From: Cunninghamia lanceolata
Taxonomy: Eukaryota > Streptophyta > Pinopsida > Cupressales > Cupressaceae
Assembly: GCA_027924645.1 (NCBI GenBank)
Contig: BSBN01000252.1
Span: 4,712,001-4,776,000 of the forward strand
DNA: 64,000 bases
Direction: 5' to 3'
Shown here: piece after piece, positions 33,054 through 45,100 of the stretch
Position numbering within the stretch: position 1 is the first letter of the stretch
Layout: every line of letters starts with the position of its first letter
Notes under the pieces: model-generated
What the model was told of the DNA's origin: nothing
What the model saw: only the letters and a program-made list of their open reading frames with translations
Databases searched by the model: none
Position numbers and translations under genes: made by a program

Positions 33054-36000
33054 TGGAGGATCTGCACCATTGAATGCAACTGAAACTCAAGCTGGGTCAT
33101 AGGAAATAAAACTGATTCCACCTCTTGCACACTTGGTGAATCACTCAAACCTTAAAAAATAGTTTGATCATTTTGTTTCAACAATAAAAGGGCCTTGATC
33201 TGATCAGTCATTAAGACTATTCTATTGTAGAGGAAAGGGGATGGAAGTCCCATCTGTACCAGTTTCTCTATATGCCCCTTCATTTCCTTGACACCTTCCT
33301 TTAGAATATTCAGAAGGGTATTGCAGCTTGTTGTAACTTCATTGTAGCTCAAGACTTCATTAACCTTTTCTACTGCAGTCATTCTATCACTCACTCTTGT
33401 TACTAACAAAGGTTCATCTATAGCATCATAAAATTTCTGCAACAGGAGCTGAGAATCCAAGACTCTTCAAGAAATAGAAGACAAGGTAGCCTCAACTAAA
33501 GACTCCATCCTTTCACATTGCTGTTGACCTTTTAAAAGAAAACTGAGAGAAGGATTGAGTTGTGAAACCTCATCAGAAATCCTCTACCATTAACACACAT
33601 AGAGCTCCTTCACCATCTCGAGGACTCCAATACTTTAGGGTTTGTGACCCAACTCAATGGTCAACTATTTAACCTTCTCTTGTTCAACCATGAATTGGGC
33701 TTGAAAAGCATTGCTTTGATTTTGCTCTCCTTGAAGGCTTTGCTGCAATAAGATACCTCTTGGGTCTTGTCTTGACACTTTTTCTCTAGAAGGGCCTTTT
33801 CTTGCTGCAATGTAGTGATAAGGGCCTTAGCATGTGTCAGCTCAGCTTGTAAGTTTGTGGCTTTGGGTTGTGCTACTTGATATATGTCTAGAGACATAGT
33901 AGAATGCATATCCTTATTCAAGGTGTCAATATCAATATCTTTAGCCTTTATCTTAGCAGAAAGGCTATTAATTATGGCTTTAGTCTTCACCAAATCTGCT
34001 TCTGCCTTTTGCAGCTTCTTCGACACCTTCAGGTAGTCAGTTGTAATTGCTACAAAAGTCTCTTTCATTAACTCAACTTTGTCCTAAGGCCTAAAGTGAG
34101 TCATGTCCATAGCCAATGCATTCATAGTATAATCCTTTGAATTTATCTGCTGAAGTGGCTTGAATATATTGGGGGTCATGTGAGTGATGGTTAGGGACTG
34201 TTGGATGTGATCAAAGAGGGATTTCACATGGGGAGTAGTAGGGCTTTTGCTTTCTTTCATTCTTTTCTTCTCCCTTCTAGTTTCCCTTGCCTTTCTAGTA
34301 GTATTTACTTGAGTTTGAAATGTAGGCGGGGAAGAAATGAGTCCTCCAACAAAAGGATGTCCTTGTGGTAGGCTATAGGGAATGGTTGTAATCTGGTGGT
34401 TGGAGTCAATTTGAGGCAAGCCCTTCTGGGCATTGATGGGGAAAAGAAGGGCAATGTAATGGCCTAAGATTGTGTCAACGCTGAAGAATTGTAAATAGGT
34501 GCAAAAGATTGTAAAGGTGCAGTAGAGGTGGCAGGAGGCATGGAAGAGTAGGATAACTAGGATGCCACCCCCATTAAAGAAGAAGAAGATAAAGAAGGAG
34601 AAAAGGGAGGAGATATACCTACTTGAACTGCCATTGTTGTTGTGAGAACTTGTTGTTGTGGGTTCTCTAAAACATCCTCTTCATCTTCTTATTGTAGTAC
34701 TAGCTAGCACTTCCGCGTCAAGGGCCTTTCTACTATATCTTTAGGATCATATTCCTCTAATGCCTCTTGCATAGACATGAGTGTTTGTTGAGAAATGGCC
34801 ACTCCAAGACCCCCAAATGCCAAAGCTATATGGGTCTCATGAGATAGCAGTTGTGCAGTCTTCTGTTGCTCAATAATACTAAGAATTTGTGGCCATGGAG
34901 CTCTTGGGCTTGTTCAATTGCTTCCTCTATTTCTTCTATTTCCTTCATCTCCTTTGAGTGGCTTAAAATATTGCTTGTGTCTAGGCTTGATACAGGCATC
35001 ATATGGTAATCATTCCATAGCCTCTCTTATTCTTCATTAGTTTATACTTGACCAAAGGTTCTGGTGAGCTCTAAAATATCCTACCTATATTTCCAATAGG
35101 CTGCTATCTTTTTGGCTAACCAATCTTTATTCTTTAGAGTTAGCCTCAAACCATGTGCCATAAGCTTCTTGGGATCATAGTCGTGCCCAATAGTGTAGAA
35201 AGTTTTCCAAGGCTTGGGACCCTCATCAGGTATATCTATGAGCTCTATGTAGACATCTGGAGTATCTTTGTTTGGTGACCTTCTCTATTCCCAAAAGGGG
35301 CATCTCTCATGAATAAAGACTGCATGAACTTTATTATTCACAATCCAAGATGCCAAGAAACTATCTGGATCATAGCTCCATTTATCTTGAACCATCACAA
35401 AACCATAACCCGCCAATTTTTTCAATAAGAGAAATTTGGCCTCTCTTTTATTTATTGTAATCCTTCCTTTTGTCCAAGGGACATCATAAAACTTCTTCTT
35501 CTTCTTCTTGTTGCCCAAATTGTTGTCAATAATTGATAATTGGTGACCCACTTCCAAGGCTAAGACTCTAGGAGTTCACACTTTTGGGAGCAAAACTAGA
35601 TCACTAGCAAAACCATGAAGTCTAATGATTGTAAAATGGGCCCTAATGAAATAATCACTAGGAATTCTAGAGTTTACTAAAAAACCCTTGAGTCTATCTA
35701 TCATTCTAGTAACAATAGCTTCAGACTCTAATTTCTCAAAAATAGGAGCCCCAAAATATTCAGTAAACTCATAAGGGTCAGAGGTTTTTGAAAGGACATG
35801 GGTCCATGCAGACACAAGAATTGTTTTTTTTCTATCCACCTTTGGGTCATACATATCTAAGTGCATATGCTTTTGAAAAAGCTAAAAATTTTGATACAAT
35901 ATTAGATGAAAAAGATACGTCGAGTAGCTAAAAGGCTGCATATCTTTAAATTTGGACAACTACTCAACAATGGCTTGTGAGATGTGCTCTGAGAAGTCAA

Positions 36001-36745
36001 ATTTAAACTTGAAAGCCTTCTCTACAGTTTAGATTTTGAAGATGGCTGCCAGTTACCAATCATATACATTTGCATCTTTGTCACAGCCAAAAATGAAGGC
36101 CAACATAGATAGTGCATCCTGCACATTTGTGTTGAACTACTATTAGGCCATAGGCAATGTAGGCAATTGGGTGTTATCATCATCTAGATGTAACTCTGTA
36201 TTTAGAAATCTAAGCTTCATGTGGACCCCACTCCATACATTTTGCAACTTGGGTATATTAGTGAAACTAGCATTTCAGTCATGATATAGACCTAACATGT
36301 CTCTAATTGCTTTAGGGCTAATTTGGAGCATAAAAATATTTTGTTTAATTATTGAGTTCTTGGCATCAAAGAGGTTCGCACATAACCAAACTAGCTCTAG
36401 GTAAGAGTGAATGATAGGGACCAAGAATTGGGCCAATCGAGAAGTCCAAATCCTCATGCCAAAAGTCTCAGACTCACCCTTCTTTTCTCACCAGAGACAC
36501 CTTTCTTCCGCTCCTTCTCTTAGATTGTTTGGATTTTCAGATGTTCTAGTGTAAAAGATGTCATCTGCATAATCTTCTACCTGTGAGGGGTTGATGTTTC
36601 TCCCTTTCTCCAAGGGTTTGGTTCTTTGATAGCTGACTCTTGGCTATGCCTTTGCAGATGCATAGGGCTTACTATTCTTTCATTTTTCTAGCAAATCGAA
36701 TAGACCTTCCATTGGCAATCCCTTGGTGGACTGTCACTCTTCCAT
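33054..36745 (-). pseudogene. Accessory ORF downstream of pol (copy 1), unknown function
   Basis: About 1,230 codons with scattered stops, starting at ATG 36743-36745 (MEE). The N-terminal part (36745-35285) is globular: ...FLVPIIHSYLELVW..., MLQISPKAIRDMLGLYHD (about 36275-36330), then a helix reading ISQAIVE and PFSYSTYLFHLILYQ (near 35880-35975), and a block ending FIHERCPFWE (35285). A lysine run (KKKKKK) lies near 35480-35500. The middle is proline- and serine-rich with a basic KARETRREKKRMK. The C-terminal part (33054-34068) is a predicted coiled coil: ...LKVSKKLQKAEADLVKTKA..., ...KALITTLQQEKALLEKK.... The frame stays open past a TAA until it is cut at 33054. The position after integrase is where some plant Ty3 elements carry extra ORFs. 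I do not recognise a function. A divergent relative is at 50285-54459. Confidence 0.65.
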
Positions 36746-37129
36746 CTCTATAATCCTATCCAATTAACCTATGCACAACACTTGAGAGGATTTATAAACT
36801 TGTAACTAGATTCACTACCATAGCTAGAATTCTGATGAAGGTTGAGACTCACAATGAACGCAGAGTGAATTTGGAAGATTTGAAACAAAGATGTGGCAAA
36901 ATGAAAAATAGAATGGATACTTAACATCTTGTCTCAGTATAATCATTAATGATGGATTAAATGGACCATCACTTCTAATTAATGAATCAAGAAAGTGTGC
37001 CATAGTGATAGTTAGTATATAATTCTAAAACTACAGAAGATTGTGCATCGACTCAGTATTAAAGGCAATAATCTTTCAAAATGATTGGCTATCACCCTTG
37101 AATTGTGGGTACTTTTAATAGCTTAGAGG

Positions 37130-37177
37130 AAAGTATAAAAGCTAAGCATAGAGGCCATGTGTTATGGACACGTGTCC
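37130..37177 (-). promoter_or_regulatory. Possible internal promoter before the accessory ORF
   Basis: Between the end of pol (37273) and the accessory ORF (36745) lies the perfect palindrome GGACACGTGTCC (37166-37177), containing the G-box CACGTG. About 30 bases further along the minus strand is a TATA-like TTTTATAC. The arrangement fits a promoter for the accessory ORF; it is inferred from motifs only. Confidence 0.35.
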
Positions 37178-37272
37178 TTGGAACACTTATTCAAGAAAGT
37201 GGGAAAACAAATGGGCAAGAAAACAAAACTTGAAGGAAACTATCCAACTATGATACATGAGCAAAATTGAAA

Positions 37273-38420
37273 TCATGTAAAGTGTTTTAAAAAGATCCCA
37301 TTGATAAGAATCTCTTCTCATTCTCCTTCCATAGTCTCTAGCTCAAATGCATTCTATTGCTTGAGGGCATGAATCTCAAAAGGTCTGGTCCAAAATGAAT
37401 CAAACTTACTATGTCATCCTAGTTTAGAAGCTCTTTCGTCCCATTTCAAAACTAGAGACCCGACCTTAAAATTTGGTTCAGAAGTCCTTCATCAAACAAA
37501 CTCTTTGTAGTTCATTGACGGTTCATTAGAGACTCATGTACCAACTCTCTTTTTCCTTGTACTTCCAGTAATTCTACAAGCCTCACATACATTGGACCAT
37601 TCTCTTCTATTTCCATTTGTTTAATTAACTGTAAGGCAGGAATCTCTATATTCAATGACATGACTGCACACTTGCCATAAACTAGTTCATAAGGAGACAT
37701 CTTAATCACTTGCTTAGGTGTGATCCTACCAGCCCATAGTGCTGAATTACGATACCTATGCCAATTCTTCTGATGATCAGTTCTGATTCTTTTAATGAGT
37801 CTAATTAGATTCTTATTTGTTGACTCTGCCAAACCATTGCATTGTGGGTAATAATTGGATGAAGTCTTCAAATATATTCCATTTTTCAAAGCAAACTCTA
37901 ATAGTTTGGTCCCCAAAAATGCTTTAGCATTATCAAATATAATAGTGTGGGGTGGACCAAAGAGAGTAGTTAGTCCTTCCAACAAATTCACGATCACCCT
38001 TTCAGTGGCTTCCTTAAGTGGAATTGCTTCACTCCACTTTGTAAAATAATTGGTTGCAATAAGGATCCATTTGTATCCCTTACTTGAGACCAAATTAATC
38101 ATTCCTATGAAATCCAAACCCCACTGTGCAAAAGGTTCATCTACCACTATGGGATTCAGAGGCAAAGCTACATTTCTTCTCTTCCCAACATAGAATTGGC
38201 AAGCCTAACACTCCTTAACCATTTGATGGCAATCTGTAAATAATGTAGGCCAATAATACCTAGCCTATGTAATCTTCATGGTAATAGTTTTTTCTGAAAA
38301 GTGTGCTCTGGAGGATCCATAATGTAATTCATATAGTATCTTTTGAGCTTCATCCCTTTCAACACATTAGTAAGATTTCATCAAAATTTCTCTTAAGAGG
38401 ATTGTGATCAATCAAGACAT
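37273..38420 (-). pseudogene. Tat-like integrase
   Basis: Integrase of the Tat-like element. The zinc finger (about 38180-38350) shows YELHYGSSRAHF and CHQMVKEC..CQFYVGKRR, with most His and Cys ligands present. The core (37512-38165) is a 217-residue open stretch with all three acids: Asp in WGLDFIGM, Asp in IIFDNAKAF and Glu in NGLAESTNKNL. After a frameshift the C-terminal domain is visible, with LVLKWDERASKLG, KFDSFWTRPFEI and the closing INGIFLKHF, ending at TGA 37273. No chromodomain follows, consistent with Tat and unlike the two chromoviruses here. Confidence 0.88.
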
Positions 38421-38589
38421 AATTAACTCCTTGTTACCTATAATATATTGTTTTGTCAAGGGAGAGCATATCAGGGAAAATACCAGTTCTCATGAACTAT
38501 ATCCTGTCATTAACCCAAGAATATTGATTAGGCTCTTGCATCCTTAATAGAGTTTCATCTTCTGTTTCTTTCAATATTCGACCCTCTGT

Positions 38590-39960
38590 GTCGTGGACAA
38601 TGTATTGGCAAAGGCCTCTTCCTCTGACCAATTTGGTATGCCTTACCTCTACATCATACTCAAAAAACTTGGTTATCTAGTTAGCTCTTTTCTCTATAAC
38701 CTCACCTTCCATAATGTACTCTCTAACACTTGAATGAGCTACTAATATCAAAATTTTATTTCCTATCACCAGGTGTCTGAATTTTTTTAATCCTTTAACT
38801 ATTGCATAAGCTTGCTTCTCAACAAAATTGTAGCTAGATTCATTCTCCCTTAATGTCCAGGAGAAGAATGCAATTGGGTGTTCTCCCTCTTCTTTGCCAT
38901 CTTTTTGAGTTACAACAGCTGCAATATTTTACTCAAATCTATACACATACATCATGAAGTCTTTGCTAAAATCTAGATTTTGCAATACTGGGGTAGTGGA
39001 GATAGCCTTTTTGATTTCTTCAAAAGCTTCTCTTCCCTCAGCTATCCATTTAAAGGTTAGATCCTTCTTTAATATTAGAGTAATAGGTCTAATTAATCCT
39101 ACAAAATCAAATATGAATCTGCTACCAAAATTGATTTTCCCTAGAAAAAGATTGTACTACCTTTTTGTTGACAAGTAAGGATAAGTCCATTATGACCTTG
39201 ACTCTCTCCGGGTCAATAGAAATTCTATCCTTTAAAACAATATGCCCCAGTAGCTTCCCTTGAGGTACATCGAAAACACATTTCTTAGGATTTAAAGAAA
39301 TCCCAAATTCTTGACACCTCTGAAAGATAGCTTGTAAATGCTCAAAGTGATCTTTGAAATTTTTCGTAAATATAGTGAGATCATCTAAATAAATTAGAAT
39401 GATCTTATTTATGATCTCCTTAAACGTTATATCCATAGTGCACTAAAAAGTGGCACTGACATTTGAGAGACCAAAGGGCATCTTTGTGTATGCAAAAGTT
39501 CCCCATTTGGTGGTTAACATTGTCTTATGTTGGTCTACATTTGCCAGGCAGTTTTGATTGTATCCAGAAAAACCATCAAGCAGAGAAAGTCTTTTTGAGC
39601 TAGCTACTACTTGTAAGATTTGCTCCATGGATGGTAGGGGGTAATGATCTTTTAATGAAGCTTTATTTGGGTCTCTAACATCCACACAAAGTCTAATATC
39701 TCTATTTTTCTTTCTCACTGGAACTAGATTAGATACCCAGGTTGATGATCACTATTTATGGAGGATAGGCTTTGATCCTTCAGTAAGCTCTATAGTATGT
39801 TGGACAACGACTCTATTGTAACTGTGGAGGTCATCATAGGCCCATAAAATCACCCTATCATATTTGTTGCATAAGGAAATTAGCTTATCTTTTCCCTCCC
39901 TAGTAGTAGCATTAACTACTTTCATCTTTCTTCATTCGTTGACCTCAATTTTAGAATAAT
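38590..39960 (-). pseudogene. Tat-like RT and degenerate gypsy RNase H
   Basis: The RT is recognisable from ...WAYDDLHSYNRVVVQH... (about 39820) through VPVRKKNRDIRLCVD and LSLLDGFSGYNQ to the catalytic YLDD at 39380-39391 in LIYLDDLTIFT. The following gypsy-type RNase H (38590-39100) keeps QKDGKEEGEHPIAFFSWTL and ESSYNFVEKQAYAIVKGLK. Its first catalytic position falls at YRFE followed directly by a stop, so the expected Asp is not there. Loss of this residue fits Tat elements, in which a second, archaeal-type RNase H is thought to do the work. Confidence 0.85.
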
Positions 39961-40129
39961 CTTCTTTCCTTGCCATGAACTTTCTCTTGCCTAGACTTGC
40001 ATCATTAGGGTCAAACAAATTTTATAGAGTTATCAACCCTTTTAGAAGCTTATTAGACTTCAACTAGATGATCTGATTGCCATATGCTTCCTTAGTCTTA
40101 GGCTACAACTAGTCAGCAAATTCTCCAGA

Positions 40130-41237
40130 CTATTGTAAAAATAGGACCTGAAGGTCACTGTCGAAAACTTGCCAGTTTTGAACATTGTCAAGAATTACCA
40201 GTTTTATAATAACCTTCACTACCTCATTATTGATAAGTAGATCACTTGCTAGGTCAAATTGACAGCCCATTTGTGTCATCCTGTCTGCTTCAATATTCTG
40301 AGTTCTAGGTACAACCTCTATATTAAAAACATCAAACCCATTAATTAGGTCTGAAATCCTATGGTGATATGACCTCATTCTCACATTTTTTGCCACTACT
40401 TTCTCTCTAATTTGTCTTACAACTAGCTTTGTATCACCCTTGACTCTTAGATTCTTTATCCCTTTATTCTTAGCTAACATCAGACAATGTACCAAAGATT
40501 CACATTCATCATCATTATTTATACAGGCAAACTGGAAGTGTATGGCTCTGAGAATTTTTTCTCCCTTTAGAGAGGTGAGACAGATACCTGCTTCTGCACC
40601 ATTCTTACTCTTAGCTCCATCAAGGTTTAGAGTCCAAATCACAACATCTTCTTCTGAATCTTTCTCAGCTATCTCCTGACCTTCCTCAAAGATTACATAA
40701 GTTCCTAAACCAATAGAGTCATATTTTCCATATGGGTCACTTTGCATCATAAACAACAACTGATTGTTCTCATCTTCATTTTGATCATGTTCAGTCCATT
40801 CCCCTATATCTTCAATAAAAGTTCTGTCCTTTGTATTTATAATAGCATGGGATGTTTCAATTCTTGGCAGTGGTTCCTCAGTGATATGTTCTTTAGATAG
40901 GGGTTCAGATAGCACCTTCATCTTTGTTCTATACTTAGTCCTTAAAATTAAGTGTGACCAATCTAGTGACATATACCCTCCTATTTTGGTAGTAAAATCT
41001 CTAGATAAACATAATCCAAACATAGGGTGGATATTAATGATTACCACATCTTGCAAAAAATTGTAATGGGAGTTTCTTGATGATTCCTATGGTTTGGATA
41101 GACTTCCTGTCTAATTGTATAACTCCTTTAGCTAGTGGTGCGTACTCTATTTTTAAGGCATCTACTACTTGTTTGGGCATGATTGTAGTACTAGCCTCTA
41201 AGTCTATCATGGAATTATCTAATAGTTTCCTTCCCAC
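40130..41237 (-). pseudogene. Tat-like protease and archaeal-type RNase H placed before RT
   Basis: The first part (41034-41237) resembles the protease: SMIDLEASTTIMPKQV, with the active-site Asp kept but the following Ser-Gly replaced. Then ...MFGLCLSRDFTTKIGGYMSLDWSH..., a block typical of this lineage. Residues about 139-265 of the next open stretch (40262-40642) form an archaeal-type RNase H with all four acids: Asp in TLNLDGAKS, Glu in DDECESL, Asp in VKGDTKLVV and Asp in QNIEADRM. The domain lies between protease and RT; in most Tat elements I know of it lies after RT. The 308-residue stretch is free of stops. Confidence 0.82.
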
Positions 41238-41249
41238 TATTAGGGTTAA

Positions 41250-43060
41250 ATAAAAGGGGTTTGGCTTATACTTGCTTCTTCTTTGGTGTTCATCATAGTG
41301 GTTGTTCCCTATGGTGGAGTAACTTTGTTTTGAGCTTTTCCTTTGTTTGTGAAACCTTATTTTCTATTCATTATTCTGGGATCTGTTTGAGGCTGCAAGG
41401 CTTATTGTAATAGTGACTTCTGGTTAGCGATAGCTAGTATATACCATGTTGATACATTTGTAGGGGTTTTCTTTAACTGCTCTACCACATTTATAGGCCC
41501 TAATGTTTGTACCTTAGGATAGTAAGGGTATCTAGTTCTTTCCACCATTGGGTTGGAGACACCTTAATTCTGGGTTGACATGGATACTTCTTGTTTTGAA
41601 GTGGGAGTGTATTGAACTTGGAATGAAGGAACTCTAGCCACCTCCTTAGGGTTAGCTTCAGGTTGTTCAACTATTCTTCTCTCTGATCTAGTGAAGTAAT
41701 CAGACTGTACTAGGGGCTTCTTGGAGGTGGATGCTTCATTAATAAACACTAAATCTTCTTCTTCAATCTATGAAAATAGGGCATTCTCTAGGTTAATTTC
41801 TCCATCTTTCTAAATGGACATTACTTGCATTTGGGCCACCATTACTACATTCTAAATGCCAAGCGACTGATATGGAAAAGATTTAGAAGACACAACAGCT
41901 TGACCATCCATTCATCTTTGCTCTACTACCTTCTATTGTAGATTTCCTCTAGGGCAATCTCTAGGCATATGTGCATTGTTGCAAGGGAAGCACCAAGCAT
42001 TTGATTCTTCCACCGTGTTAATTTTCCCAGGTATCATTTCCCTACCCGTGTTAGTTGGGACATCTTGTAATGGTGTAGGTACTAGAACTAGCTAGTTTGA
42101 TGGTTGAGGATAGTTTGGTCTTTGTGCCCCATGGTATTGGTTTGGCTGGTATGGAGGCCTAATCCCTTGGAAGGCTTTGGATAAGTATTCTACTACCTCT
42201 TAAGGTTAATAATTTCATTTGAAAAGGTTCTAAGAATATTCTTGACATCATCCATTTTTGATGGAGGAGCAGAGGGTATTGATGTAGCAAGTTGTTGAGG
42301 GACTAGAAAAGTGTACATAGACACCAAGATTGATGGAGCATTAGGGACTTCTTGTGGTAGAGGGATAGAAATATTTGGAAACATGGGCATGGGAGGCCTT
42401 GGAAGCAATTTCCTAGTATCTATCCGGCTATTCTCAGCTCTTATAGCTAATTCATATGTCGTAGGTAGGGTATTCCCTCCTAAGGACTAAATCATGACTG
42501 CTATATCAGAATTAAAAGGGTGCCTTAAGATAAAATACAATTTCCATACCTACTAATGGCCTAGCTATTGCAGGGATTCTATCCCAAGTTTTCTGGAACC
42601 TAGTGTTGAAATCCACTATGGCTTCTTGGGTTCCCTCTTTATGGTGATTAGCTACTGTAGCAAGCATGATCTATCACCCTTTTCATTGAATCTTGTAGAA
42701 AAGGCATCTCCCAGCTAATCCCAAGTGGAGATAGAATTTGAGGCCAAGGACATGTACCAATCTAGAGATTTCCCTTTGAAAGAAGCTACCAATAACCTAG
42801 TAGCAACATTTTATTCTGTGATGAAATTCACAGCACAAACATCTGCCACATCTTGGAGATGCTCTCTTGGAGTTTTCGAATATTCTTTTGTAAACTTGGG
42901 TAATGCCTTCAAAGCATTGGTAGGGATTAGATCCCAACTATCTAGTGGTGTTGGGAGAACAAGAGGGCTGTTATTGTTCCAATTTACAAAGTTTCATGGT
43001 GGAAGAGGAGAAGCAGGGGCTGTCATGGCTATTCTTGGTACTCTGGCTGATTGATTTATC
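41250..43060 (-). pseudogene. Tat-like gag
   Basis: The capsid region (42430-43060) reads NALKALPKFTKEYSKTPREH and then FKGKSLDWYMSLASNSI and FSTRFNEKGD, the capsid signature of Tat-type Gag. A proline-rich linker follows (42193-42408). A CCHC-like knuckle, CFPCNNAHMPRDC, lies at 41954-41992 with all four metal ligands, spaced C-2-C-3-H-4-C. Several stops and at least one frameshift break the frame. The final part toward 41250 is Ser/Thr/Pro-rich. Confidence 0.8.
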
Positions 43061-43767
43061 CATCTTCTTGGAGTGGTTGATAAAGGTGGCAACAAGACTC
43101 CTAAATTAGCAATTGATTACGCTATGGTGGTTGGTCTATAGCTCTAACTCCTTCATGATCTCTAGCTCATATGATTCTGATCAAGAATCTAGAAAAGGTC
43201 CTACAGTACGTGTCAAAAATAGTTGATGTATAAAATTGTGTGATTTCAATCACCAACATGGGAAACTTTAGGTATGTGGGATTGATACCTGAAGTAACCT
43301 TCAAATTTTAAAGAAGCTAGATCTTCATTTTTATGGGGGTTTTGGAAAGGAAAGAAGAAACAAGATTACAGATACAATGTAAGACTAAATTGCTAAGGTG
43401 ATGTGCCAGATTCATACTTTGATTCCACAATAAGCACAATGATTAAATCTTTCTAATTTTTGTTACATTAAAGAGCTGTATGCATGATCAACATAAACAA
43501 GTTATGAAATAGATTTATATTCAAAGGCTAAACTCAAAGAAATTTATATGAAAGACCCAGAAATATATCATAAATGGTACAGAACAAAAGCTTCTTTCAT
43601 TAATAGATTCGACAAAGTACATAAGGCACAAAACATGCATAGATACATAATGCTTTTCTTTCTAAATAATGATTACAAAGATGAAATGACACAAATCTAG
43701 TCTCAGAACAAAAACTCTTAGCATTTATTATTTTTCCTCTCTTTGATACGTGATTACAAAAAATCCC

Positions 43768-43776
43768 CTATTTATA
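43768..43776 (-). promoter_or_regulatory. TATA box of the Tat-like 5' LTR
   Basis: Minus strand TATAAATAG in GCTATAAATAGGGGATT, a textbook plant TATA box in the correct orientation for the gag-pol downstream. Confidence 0.7.
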
Positions 43777-44197
43777 GCATGAAAAATGTGTCTCAAGACA
43801 CTATTAGCTGTTAAAATTCTCCAACTACCTGCATAACTAAACTGAAGCTATTCCATTAGTAGACCACACGCAGGAGATCTTTTAGATTCTAAAGTTCAGC
43901 CTTTACCCTATTTGTTTCAATAGTCACTATGAGTCTCTAATATTTTGGATTCTCTTACCTCTTTCTTGCATTCTAATTAGTCGACTGGTGCAGTAAATAG
44001 AGCTCAATGACTACGAGTACTGTTGGGATAGATGGCATCCTGTGCGGACTTCTTTAAGACTCAAAAAGTTGATATGTGGTACCTTAGCACTCTTCAGGCT
44101 TAGTTTCTTCTCTAACCTTCTCCAAACACATGTCGTTGTGACACTTGGTGCCTTCAGCTTCTTTGATGAATTGCCCAAAAGTTAACTGATACTTAAA

Positions 44198-44237
44198 CAC
44201 GTGGCAAGCTCTGCCATCTTCAAAATTGGGACACGTG
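44198..44237. promoter_or_regulatory. Pair of G-boxes in the LTR U3
   Basis: CACGTGGC at 44198-44205 and CACGTG at 44232-44237, about 430-460 bases upstream of the TATA box. CACGTGGC is the core bound by plant bZIP factors in stress and abscisic-acid responses. Whether they act here is inference. Confidence 0.5.
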
Positions 44238-44844
44238 ACACATAGGTGCATCTTTTGAAAGTCTCCCCCATTTGATCTCTCTAAACACCTGCCACTACAG
44301 TACATGGAAACATGCACGTCTCTTCAAAAATAGATTTCAATACCTTGGGCCCCACCCTGGACCGCTTCAACACTTATAGAGAAACTCATAAAAAATGTAA
44401 CATGCAGCAGGCTCCACCTCCTTCCTAAAAGGGACATGCATCGCACTGGTGCATCTTCTTGAGGCATTTGCCAAAAGTTTCCCTTTGAATCCCCACCATT
44501 GAAATATGTGGTACAATCTGCAACAACTTAAGGAATGTGAACATGGACACATGGCTACCTTAGCTACCTCTAAAACTTTTGAGAACTACAGATTTATAAA
44601 AAGACACCTAGCATAACCCGAGACCACAAAACTCTACACTTGTTGCTTTTCATCAATCCTTCCATGTGGTGGCTTTGTGCAACATATTAGAAACTTTACT
44701 TAGCGACTTCTTCGAAACCCCATTAGGTTGACACTTGGCACCACCCACATAGGTTTTACTTGAAACATAAAACACATGAACATGCTGATACTCTGCCACA
44801 GAAAGCTAAAACAAAATGTAGAGTTTTGTCTCTATAGTAATATT

Positions 44845-45100
44845 ATCAAAGGGTGTGATATTTGAAACCACCCTTTGGGTTATTATTTAAACCTATGAAA
44901 ATAATGTAAAAAGGGAATATACAGAGGAAAAGTGAAGGAAATAGAAATACAAAAATTTAGAGAGTACACAAGAGTGAAGATTTTCGTTCTGGCTAGCATT
45001 TAAACATTTGGAGAAGGAGCACACAGTGTTTGTCCAACTTGGGGTATAGTGTACACCTGAGACTATCCTAGCTAGGGCTGATTTTATGTTATAAAGATAG
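44845..45100 (+). repeat. Dispersed LTR-like repeat, copy 2
   Basis: Plus-strand counterpart of 1780-2113: AAAGGGTGTGATATTTG, GAAACCACCC, then GGAGAAGGAGCACA, GTCCAACTTGGGGTA and GCTAGGGCT in the same order. Spacing between blocks differs, so the copies are old. Confidence 0.5.

Larger units (their letters stand above)
33054..44840 (-). mobile_element. Tat-like Ty3/gypsy element with accessory ORF
   Basis: Minus-strand element in the order 5' LTR (43222 upward), primer-like site, gag, protease, archaeal-type RNase H, RT, degenerate gypsy RNase H, integrase, spacer, accessory ORF. The gag knuckle spacing, the RT block ...RLSLLDGFSGYNQ... and the extra RNase H place it near the Tat clade. The 3' LTR is missing: the accessory ORF stops at 33053/33054 against the 2.2 kb repeat. 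The upper limit of the 5' LTR is approximate. Confidence 0.85.
43222..44840 (-). repeat. 5' LTR of the Tat-like element
   Basis: The inner end is set by ATACATCAACT followed by a primer-like site (ATTTTTGACAC, 43203-43221), comparable with ATCAACA then ATTTTGGCAC at 55704-55720 in the plus-strand Tat-like element. A strong TATA box, TATAAATAG on the minus strand, lies at 43768-43776, giving an R-U5 of about 520 bases and a long U3 above it. The outer end is uncertain because no 3' LTR survives for comparison. Short open frames inside are chance. Confidence 0.6.

Noticed and set aside
44084..44552. Two Cys-rich minus-strand frames as small secreted proteins
   Set aside because: They lie inside the U3 of the Tat-like LTR, have no signal peptide and break in a repeat-like sequence.
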